NCBI GenBank assembly: GCA_009911365.1
Contig: QXXF01000017.1
Span: 1-64,000, forward strand
Reading direction: 5' to 3'
Source: Clostridiales bacterium
Lineage (GTDB): Bacteria; Bacillota; Clostridia; Peptostreptococcales; Anaerovoracaceae
DNA: 64,000 nucleotides
The notes beneath the pieces were generated by a model that was given only the letters and a program-made list of their open reading frames with translations, had not been told where the DNA came from and did no database searches. The position numbers and the translations under genes are program-made. Numbering within the stretch: position 1 is the stretch's first letter; the number at the start of each line of letters is the position of its first letter. Shown here in pieces: positions 17,370 to 25,100 of the stretch.

Positions 17370-18794
17370 ATGTCAATGAATTCACATGATTACGTTGCAT
17401 CTTTGGTAGAAAAGGCAAAAGCCGCTCAGGAAATCGCTAACGATTTCACACAGGAAGACGTGGATCTTCTCACCGGTGCGGTCGCTTATGCTCTGACAAA
17501 ACCGGAAGTAGCACTGAAATTTGGCGAAATGCTGGTAGAGGAATCTGGAATGGGTATCCCCGCAGATAAAGAGGCTAAAATGTATGGAAAGGTAAAAGGC
17601 GTTTATTTCCAGATGAAGGACAAGAAGTCCGTTGGTCTCATTGATGTTGATGAGAAAATGGGAATGGAAACTTACGCTCGCCCTATGGGGGTTATTGGTG
17701 CGATCATTCCGGTGACAAACGGAGAGGCGACTCCTGTCGTCAAGTCTCTGATGGCTTTAAAGACAAGAAACGCCATTATCCTCGCTCCTCATCCAAAAGC
17801 AAGAAAAACAAATCTGGAAGTAACGAATTTAATTCGCGCAACAATTGAAAAATTAGGATATCCAGCTGATCTGGTACAGGCCATCGAACCAGAATTCGTC
17901 TCTGTGGAAACTTCCCAAGAATTGATGAAGCAGGTTGATTTCATCCTGGCTACAGGCGGAACGCCTATGGTTCGTCAGGCCTACTCCTCTGGAAATCCTG
18001 CCATTGGCGTGGGTACGGGAAACGTAGTTTCCATCATTGATGGAACCACTGATCTGGATGAAGTCGCCGCAATGATCGTTAGATCCAAATCTTTTGATCA
18101 CGCAACTTCTTGCTCCACAGAAAACAATATCATCGTATTAGAAGAATGCTATGATAAATGGGTAGCGGCTATGGAAAAAGCTGGTGCCGTCCTCATTAAA
18201 GAAGGCACTCCTGAAAAGGAAAGACTGCTGAAAACATTGTGGCCAAACTCACCTGCTGACCACCAGCTGAATAGACAGATCGTCGCACAGGGAGCTAAGA
18301 CGATCGCTGCTGCCGCTGAAATCGACGTTCCAGACGGGACTCTGATGCTGATGGCTGAAGAAAACGGCGGATTTGGAAATGAATTCCCATTCACTGGCGA
18401 AAAACTGTCACCGGTTTCCGGCATCAGAAAGGCCAAAGATTTTGATGACGCAGTCGATAAAATGCTGAAAATCCTGGAATATCAGGGTAAAGGTCACAGT
18501 TGCGGCATCCACACTTCCATCAAGGATAGAGTAACGAAGCTGGGCGAGACCATTCCAGTATGTAAAGTGTGCGTAAATCAGCCTCAATCTTTGACAAACT
18601 CCGGTTCCTGGACTTGCGGATTTCCGATTTCCATGACTCTGGGATGCGGAACTTGGGGGCACAACAGCGTATCACATAACGCTACTTACAAGGATCTCTT
18701 GAACTTTACTTATGTTTCAAGGCCGATCCCTTCCTTCCAGCCTACTGACGAAGAATTATTCGACGACGCAGTTAAGGCTAAGGTAGACGCTTAA
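17370..18794 (+). CDS. CoA-acylating aldehyde dehydrogenase, sulfoacetaldehyde dehydrogenase-like
   Basis: 474 residues. The catalytic cysteine is Cys248 in SFDHATSCSTEN, the context of CoA-acylating aldehyde dehydrogenases (as in AdhE, EutE and SauS). The segment ARPMGVIGAIIPVTNGEATP and the phosphate-binding KTRNAIILAPHPKA follow the acylating group, and resemble acylating sulfoacetaldehyde dehydrogenase as I remember it. It converts an aldehyde, NAD(P) and CoA to acyl-CoA. The next gene is an aminotransferase that would make the aldehyde from an omega-amino acid such as taurine, beta-alanine or 4-aminobutyrate. It is expressed from the sigma-54 promoter; AAGGAGG precedes the start. Confidence 0.8.
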   Translation: MSMNSHDYVASLVEKAKAAQEIANDFTQEDVDLLTGAVAYALTKPEVALKFGEMLVEESGMGIPADKEAKMYGKVKGVYFQMKDKKSVGLIDVDEKMGMETYARPMGVIGAIIPVTNGEATPVVKSLMALKTRNAIILAPHPKARKTNLEVTNLIRATIEKLGYPADLVQAIEPEFVSVETSQELMKQVDFILATGGTPMVRQAYSSGNPAIGVGTGNVVSIIDGTTDLDEVAAMIVRSKSFDHATSCSTENNIIVLEECYDKWVAAMEKAGAVLIKEGTPEKERLLKTLWPNSPADHQLNRQIVAQGAKTIAAAAEIDVPDGTLMLMAEENGGFGNEFPFTGEKLSPVSGIRKAKDFDDAVDKMLKILEYQGKGHSCGIHTSIKDRVTKLGETIPVCKVCVNQPQSLTNSGSWTCGFPISMTLGCGTWGHNSVSHNATYKDLLNFTYVSRPIPSFQPTDEELFDDAVKAKVDA

Positions 18795-18819
18795 TCTGAT
18801 TGAACGATTTTGTTTGGTC

Positions 18820-18840
18820 AGGGCGGATGACCTCCGCCCT
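18820..18840 (+). other. Intercistronic hairpin
   Basis: AGGGCGGA and TCCGCCCT form a perfect eight-pair stem with a five-base loop between the dehydrogenase and aminotransferase genes. No T-run follows, so it is more likely an RNA processing or stability element, or a partial stop lowering the second gene, than a full terminator. Confidence 0.55.
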
Positions 18841-18872
18841 ATGTAAATAGAATGAATGAAAAGGAGAAAAAA

Positions 18873-20198
18873 ATGTCAACAATTAAAGAAAAGAGTTTAA
18901 AGTACAACCTGCACTCTTGGAGCGCACAGGGCAAATTGAACCCTTCTGTTATCACAAAAGCTGAAGGCATCTATTTCTGGGATGAGGATGGAAAGAAGTA
19001 TTATGACATGTCCGCTCAGCTGGTCAACTCCAACCTGGGACATGGAAACAAGGCTATCGTGAACGCAATCAAAGAGCAGGCTGATAAGATCCCGTTCATG
19101 GGACCTGGATTCGCCCTTGACGTTCGTTCCGACGCAGCAGAAGCCATCGTAGAAGCTTCCGGCCTGAAAGGCGCAAAAGTATTCTTCACAAACGCTGGCG
19201 CAGAATCCAATGAAAACGCCATCAAAATCGCAAAGCAGTATACTGGAAGATGGAAGATCTTCTCCATGTACAGATGCTATCACGGTTCTTCCGCTGGCGC
19301 AGGTATGCTGACTGGCGAACCAAGACACTTTGCGAACGAACCTGGCCCTGCTGGATTCATCAAATATGATGGCCCTTATGCTTACAGAGCGCCAAAAGCC
19401 TGCAAATTTGAAAGCGAAGACGATGTAGCTGATTTCTATTTGGAACTGTTAGAAAACCAGTTCAAATATGAAGGACCAGACAGCATTGCCGCTATTTTCA
19501 TGGAATCCGTAGTTGGTTCCAACGGTATCCTGGTTCCACCAGCAAAATATGTGAAAGGCGTTCGCGACCTGTGTACAAAGTATGGCATCCTGATGGTATG
19601 CGATGAAGTAATGGCTGGATGGTACAGAACAGGCACTTGCTTTGCGTTCCAGCAGTTCGGTATCGAACCTGACCTGGTGACATTCGCAAAAGGCGCGACT
19701 TGTGGTTACGTTCCTCTCGGCGGCGTTATCGTAACAGAACCAATTGCGAAATACTTTGACGATCACAAGATGATGTGCGGTCTGACTTACAGCGCTCATC
19801 CAATGGGATGCGCTGCTGCTGTGGCTACGATCAAAGAATACAAAGATCGTAACATTGCTGACAATGTAGCAAAACAGGGCAAAGTATTAGGAGAATTGTT
19901 AGAAGACCTGCAGAAGAAGCACGCTTGTGTTGGCGAAGTTCGTTACATCGGCCTGTTCTCCGCTTTTGAACTGGTAAAAGACAAGGCTACAAAAGAACCA
20001 CTTGTTGCTTTCAACGAAGATCCTGACGGTCTGATGGCTAAGATTGTTGGTATGCTGAAACAGGAAGGCTTCTTTACTTACTCTCATGAAAACATGATTA
20101 TCGTCGCTCCTCCGCTCATCATTACAGAAGAAGAGCTGAGAACAGCAATGGGAATCCTGGACAAAGTTATGGATTCAGTTGACAACATGATTAAATAA
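18873..20198 (+). CDS. Class III aminotransferase, taurine:pyruvate aminotransferase-like
   Basis: 441 residues, fold type I PLP enzyme. Lys273 in DLVTFAKGATCGYVPLGG is the Schiff-base lysine and Asp244 in MVCDEVMAGW contacts the pyridine nitrogen; TNAGAESNENAIKIA binds the cofactor phosphate. The family transfers omega-amino groups. TYSAHPMGCAAA and the length agree with taurine:pyruvate aminotransferases, and the acylating aldehyde dehydrogenase upstream makes a two-step omega-amino acid to acyl-CoA route likely. Beta-alanine or 4-aminobutyrate remain possible. The ATG at 18873 has AAGGAG six bases upstream; an ATG at 18852 has no site. Confidence 0.8.
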   Translation: MSTIKEKSLKYNLHSWSAQGKLNPSVITKAEGIYFWDEDGKKYYDMSAQLVNSNLGHGNKAIVNAIKEQADKIPFMGPGFALDVRSDAAEAIVEASGLKGAKVFFTNAGAESNENAIKIAKQYTGRWKIFSMYRCYHGSSAGAGMLTGEPRHFANEPGPAGFIKYDGPYAYRAPKACKFESEDDVADFYLELLENQFKYEGPDSIAAIFMESVVGSNGILVPPAKYVKGVRDLCTKYGILMVCDEVMAGWYRTGTCFAFQQFGIEPDLVTFAKGATCGYVPLGGVIVTEPIAKYFDDHKMMCGLTYSAHPMGCAAAVATIKEYKDRNIADNVAKQGKVLGELLEDLQKKHACVGEVRYIGLFSAFELVKDKATKEPLVAFNEDPDGLMAKIVGMLKQEGFFTYSHENMIIVAPPLIITEEELRTAMGILDKVMDSVDNMIK

Positions 20199-20230
20199 AC
20201 TCTCTTTAATCATGCAATAGTACTCCTTAT

Positions 20231-20262
20231 AAAGACGCCTCGGATATTCCGAGGCGTCTTTT
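20231..20262 (+). terminator. Strong intrinsic terminator
   Basis: AAAGACGCCTCGGA and TCCGAGGCGTCTTT form a 14-pair stem with a three-base loop ending in a T-run. It closes the dehydrogenase/aminotransferase operon. Confidence 0.9.
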
Positions 20263-20369
20263 CTGCCTTGCCACCACTTTGTGGTCTCCAACTAGAACGC
20301 ATACCGCAGTCTCTGAACACGTCACCCCTAGCCGCCTTTCTCTAGGAAAATTATTTTTTCATATATTTG

Positions 20370-20408
20370 CGAACACTTGTTTACAATCTGTTCGTTCTGT
20401 GGTATTAT
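20370..20408 (+). promoter_or_regulatory. lexA promoter with SOS box
   Basis: TTTACA at 20380-20385 and TATTAT at 20403-20408 have a 17-base spacer. CGAACACTTGTTTA at 20370-20383 matches the Gram-positive SOS box (CGAAC-N4-GTTYG) except at two positions and overlaps the -35, so LexA would repress its own gene. Confidence 0.75.
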
Positions 20409-20446
20409 AGAATCAAAGTTAAACATCGCTCGAGAGGAGTACTACT

Positions 20447-21091
20447 ATGTTAAAAGAACGCGAAGAAAAAATTTTAAATTATATGAAAAGTGAAATCCGT
20501 CAGAAAGGCTATCCCCCTACTGTCCGAGAAATCTGTGGTGCTTTGGGTATCAAATCCACTTCCACTGCCCACAAAGACATCGACAACTTGGTGAAAAAGG
20601 GCTACATTGTCAAGGACCCAGCAAAGCCCCGGGCACTGATGGTCAAAGACATGGATTCTCAGACAAACTCCGGCTCCGCCCCCTGCTTTGACAACGCAGA
20701 GCGAACAGATGTGGTGGACATTCCTATCATTGGCCGGGTAGCCGCAGGCACTCCCATCCTGGCAGAACAAAACGTGGAAGATTCCCTGCCTGTCCCTGCT
20801 CGTTTCCTCGGCAGCGGCACCAACTTCATGTTGACCGTAAAGGGAGAAAGCATGATCGAAGTTGGAATCATGGACGGTGACTATTTGCTAGTGGAACAGC
20901 AGGACTCTGCCCGCAACGGCGATATCGTAGTGGCTATGGTGGATGGCTTTGAAAGCGAAGCCACTGTAAAGACGTTTTATCAAGAAGCGGACCACATCCG
21001 TCTCCAGCCGGAGAATTCTTCCATGAGTCCAATCATTGTTCAGGATGCGAAAATTCTTGGCAAAGTGAAAGGTGTGTTCCGGTATTTTTAG
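20447..21091 (+). CDS. lexA: LexA repressor
   Basis: 214 residues. The N-terminal winged helix (1-65, TVREICGALGIKSTSTAHKD) binds SOS boxes; the S24-type peptidase domain has the Ala100-Gly101 self-cleavage bond, Ser135 in KGESMIE and Lys175 in ATVK. RecA filaments on damaged DNA trigger self-cleavage and derepression. The SOS box on its own promoter supports autoregulation. A permease gene starts two bases after the stop codon, so both may be co-transcribed. Confidence 0.95.
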   Translation: MLKEREEKILNYMKSEIRQKGYPPTVREICGALGIKSTSTAHKDIDNLVKKGYIVKDPAKPRALMVKDMDSQTNSGSAPCFDNAERTDVVDIPIIGRVAAGTPILAEQNVEDSLPVPARFLGSGTNFMLTVKGESMIEVGIMDGDYLLVEQQDSARNGDIVVAMVDGFESEATVKTFYQEADHIRLQPENSSMSPIIVQDAKILGKVKGVFRYF

Positions 21092-21092
21092 C

Positions 21093-22040
21093 ATGTCCAT
21101 TATTTTAACAAAAATCGCAATTATTTTTTCCATGGCCGGCGTAGGCTTTATTGCCAATAAAGCAAAGGTGCTTCCCAGCGAATCCAACGGACACCTCATT
21201 GCGTTGCTCATGAACGTGACTACGCCATGTATGTTAATCACATCCATCACAGGAAAGACCTTGACTGCTGGCACCTTTACAGCCACGCTGGAAGTTTTGG
21301 CGGGAACCATGGTTTTCTTTCTTGTGGGGATGGGTTTATCTCTGCTCATTGTCCGCCTGCTGCGGATCTCCCCTACTGATCAGGGAGTCTGTATGTGTGT
21401 TCTTACCAGCGTCAACACTGGATTCATGGGGTTCCCGATCACTAAAGCCGCTTTTGGAAATGAGGCTTTGTTTTTCATGGTCATCAGTAACATCGTCTTG
21501 AACATTTACCTCTACTCCCTGGCACTGATGCAGTTGAACATGGGTGGAGAAAAACGAGGTCGCCGGGGACTGAAAAAGACGCTGAAGCCAATACTCAACG
21601 GTTGCTCCCTGGCTTCGATCATTGGAATCATCATGCTTTTTGCCGGACTGCGTCTCCCATCCTTTTTTAATGAACTATTAACGGATATTGGGAACATCAC
21701 TGTGCCCCTTTCTATGATTGTGGTGGGCGTGCAGCTGGGAAGCAGCAAAATCACCCGTGTCATCAGAAACGGTAAGCTGATCCTGATTGCCCTGATCGCT
21801 CAAATCATCTGGCCTGCTCTGACCTTCTTAGCGGTCAACTGGCTGCCGCTGCAACAAATGAGCAAGCTGATCCTGACTTACGGCGCAGCCTTCCCCACTG
21901 CGGTCATCGTTGTGGCTCTGGCGGCCAAAGAGCAGAAAAACTCTCAATTAGCAGCGGAAGGGGTAGCCATGACCACTTTGTTTTCCATGGTCACCCTACC
22001 CCTTGCCACCATGTTTTTATCTGCGCATTTTCAGGTGTGA
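21093..22040 (+). CDS. AEC-family transporter (auxin efflux carrier/malate permease-like)
   Basis: 315 residues with about ten hydrophobic helices in two halves. It shows the family's early GFIANKAKVLPSE loop, NVTTPCMLITSI and the central TSVNTGFMGFPI segment, where bacterial members bind carboxylates or amino acids. The substrate is unknown. The start is uncertain: the ATG at 21093 lies two bases after the lexA stop with no clear ribosome site, while a GTG at 21072 overlaps lexA; translational coupling to lexA is likely. The coupling to an SOS gene is unusual but may be accidental. Confidence 0.8.
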   Translation: MSIILTKIAIIFSMAGVGFIANKAKVLPSESNGHLIALLMNVTTPCMLITSITGKTLTAGTFTATLEVLAGTMVFFLVGMGLSLLIVRLLRISPTDQGVCMCVLTSVNTGFMGFPITKAAFGNEALFFMVISNIVLNIYLYSLALMQLNMGGEKRGRRGLKKTLKPILNGCSLASIIGIIMLFAGLRLPSFFNELLTDIGNITVPLSMIVVGVQLGSSKITRVIRNGKLILIALIAQIIWPALTFLAVNWLPLQQMSKLILTYGAAFPTAVIVVALAAKEQKNSQLAAEGVAMTTLFSMVTLPLATMFLSAHFQV

Positions 22041-22124
22041 GCCGATGGCAGGGCTTCGTGTCTCTCGTCTGTTTTGCCGCTGTCTAAAGTCCAGAAATCC
22101 ATCAGATATCCGGTTCTGATACAC

Positions 22125-22165
22125 AAAAGGGACACCTCATTTTTCATCTTTGAAATGTCCCTTTT
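22125..22165. terminator. Bidirectional terminator
   Basis: AAAAGGGACA at 22125-22134 and TGTCCCTTTT at 22156-22165 are exact complements around a 21-base loop, between the convergent permease and giant surface protein genes. Confidence 0.7.
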
Positions 22166-22190
22166 CTTGTGCTTTATGTCTCGCGGTCCT

Positions 22191-25100
22191 TTACTTTCTC
22201 AGTTTTCTGGTTCTCCACAGCGCACCCATCACTCCTGCGGACAGCAGCATCAAAATGGCCAAGCAGATGAGATACGTCTGAGATGTGGTGTCTCCTGTTT
22301 GCGTTTGATTTCCGCTTACGCTCTCAGCCCCTGCATGCTTGCCGCCTTTACCGTCTTTGGAGCCACCTGCTGCGGCTTCTGCCAGAATGGTGTATTTTGC
22401 GGTCCTGACCTGCGGCAGGGCATAATTGCCGTTGGAAATGGAAGTAGCCTCTGCCGTATGGGTCCCCGGCTTTTTTTGTTTTCCATTCTTCACGGTCACT
22501 GATGCCTGGTCATCTCCCAAGAGTCCTACAGCTACAGCCCGCACATTGGACGCTTTTCCATCATAAGTCCTGGTCTTGGTGCCGCTCCATGCCAAAGATA
22601 CGGTGACTGGCCTTACTTCCACTGGAATCTCCTTTGATGTGACCAGATAATGGTTCAGGTCCTTTGGCGTGTAGGTGATGGTGTACGTTTTCCCGCTGTC
22701 AGCCACTTGCAGCATGGCCGCCGGCTGTGCGAACACAAACGTTTCATCCTTGTCTCCACCCTGCAGTTCCGCCGCGCCCAGCGGCTGACCATAAGTCATC
22801 ACCGCGCGTTCTGGGAATTTCACGGCAGGCTCTGCCTTGCCAATGGTATACGAGCAAATCCTCGCTTTGACAGCGGCCTCACTGTTGTCCAAACGGTAGT
22901 TCTCGTTGGAAATGGATACGGCCAGGGCCTTGTAGGTGCCAATTTCAATCTGATCACCATTGAACACCTTAATGTTGCCCTTGTCCCCTGCCAGCAAATC
23001 CGTTGCCCTGGCGGTCACATTGGCTGGTTTTCCTGTATAGCGAAGATTGGAAACATCGTCCCAGGCCACGCCAGTGACCCTTTGCTCGATCCACAAGGAC
23101 GCAGGTACCATGGTCACCCGATAATTGGCGTTTCCACAATGACCCAGCTCTATGGTGTACGCACCCGCGGGACTCCTTGGCTTGTCGCCGGTTTCACCGC
23201 TGCTGTCCTCTGCTGATATGGCTGTCAGGGTTATCTGCAGATCTTCCTTTTTATCCGCCAAAGCCAGCTGGCTTTCATCCATCGCCCAATCCAGCTTCGT
23301 TCTTTCTCCGTAAACCTTCTCTTCATCCTGTGCCGCAGCGGTAATCGGTTTCGGGCGAACCTGCACAGTGATTTTCTTAAACACTGGCCGCTTGTTCAGG
23401 TCTGTAGGGGTGAACTTGACCCAGCTGTCATGTTTGCCGGCTTCTAAGTATTGATTGCCGGCTTCAGGTCCATCCTCCCGTTCCACGAAAGAAAATGTTC
23501 CATCACCAGATGCCAGCACCAGCCACGCATCAGAAAGCTTTTGCCCATAAGTCAGGACCGCCGCCTGTGGCATGGCATAATCATCTGCGCCAGCCCGCCT
23601 TACCAGATACCGTATAGATAAGCTGCTTGCTCCATCCGCTTCCTCATCTTCCGGCAACGCGTAATTGCGGCTCTTTGTTCCTTTCAAGCCTATGATCTTG
23701 GCATGGAAGATTTTTAAGTCTTCTAGAGTCTCGTTACCAGTCACCCAACTGGCTTGTGCGGTTCCATCGCTTTCCACAGTCAGCTGGCAGTCATCCCCCG
23801 ACACCAAATTGGTGATGTTCGCCGAAGGTGCGGGGTCGCCTACTTTAATGTTGTTCACAGGGTTCCACTTGATTTCCACGGTAAGTGGTTTTACCACTAA
23901 ACGGCCGTTGTCAAACTGGATCTGATAATTCGGATTTTGCTTTTCCGTGGTCGCCGTGATCGCATAAGAACCTGCGTCACACTTCTTGTTGTCGCCATCG
24001 CCCGCGGTCAGCTTAAACTGGAATTCTTCCACCGAGTCCGTTCCTACCAGCTGAGACTCTTTCATATGCCAAGTCAGCGCAGGCGTGTCCTGGTTGTAGA
24101 TTTTCTCTTTGTCATCAATGTTCACCACGAGTTTTTTGGCTTCCACCACCACTTTCACGTCTTGCTCCGCGATTTGGTAGTTGTTTTGGTCTGCTGGCAG
24201 AAATCTCATCTTGTAATTGGTCCCGCTTTGAGCCACCGTTGGCATCTGCTCTTCCTGTGCGAACCGGAACATGCCCTGGATTCCATTGCGGTTTTCGCCC
24301 TCCAGCTTGGCCTGGGCCAGCGCCTGTCCATAGGTAATGGTCCCCAACGTTGGGAAGGTCACATTTGGCATTGCTTTGCTGATTTCATAGTCCCACCGAA
24401 GTGCCTGCTCCCCAATAGGCAGCCCGTAGTTCTTGTTGGTCAGCCCCCAGGCCACTGCCGTATAAGAGCCGGCATTGACGCTTTTGGCACCCAGCAGCTT
24501 TACCTCACATGTGTCGCCTGCCAATTTATTTTTCACTGTGGCCTGAATATTCACAGGGCTGCCGGTATATGTATAGGTGCTGCTGCCAGGCCACTGAATT
24601 TCCACGATTTTCTTGGAAATGGTCAAAAGAGCCGGTACCACTGTCACGTCATAATTGTCGCTGCCACAAACCTTTTTCTCAATTTGATAAACACCAACAT
24701 TGCTTTTTGGCTCATCGCCGCTTCCCGCCCCTGCGGTCAGCGTCAGCTTTAAATCCGATTTTTGATCGCTGCCCACCAGCTGATTTTCCGGCACCGTAAA
24801 ATCCAGACTCGTTGCTTCTCCATAGGTTTTCCGCGCATCCTTGGCATTAACAACGATTGGCTTTTTCTGCACAGTGACTGGAACTTTCTCTGCCGCAGGA
24901 TGCTCTGTGCTGGAATCTTTCGGCCGGTAGACCATCTGCAGCTGGTAGCTGCCTGCTGCTAGAATCTTGTTGTCTATGTTTCCAGTATCATCCACAAAAT
25001 GAAACTCCCCATCGCCGGAGGCCCCTGCCAACTCCGCCTCAGAAAGCTTTTGTCCATAAGTCAGCGTCACCTTTGTGGGAAAGGCGAAATCCTCCGCACC

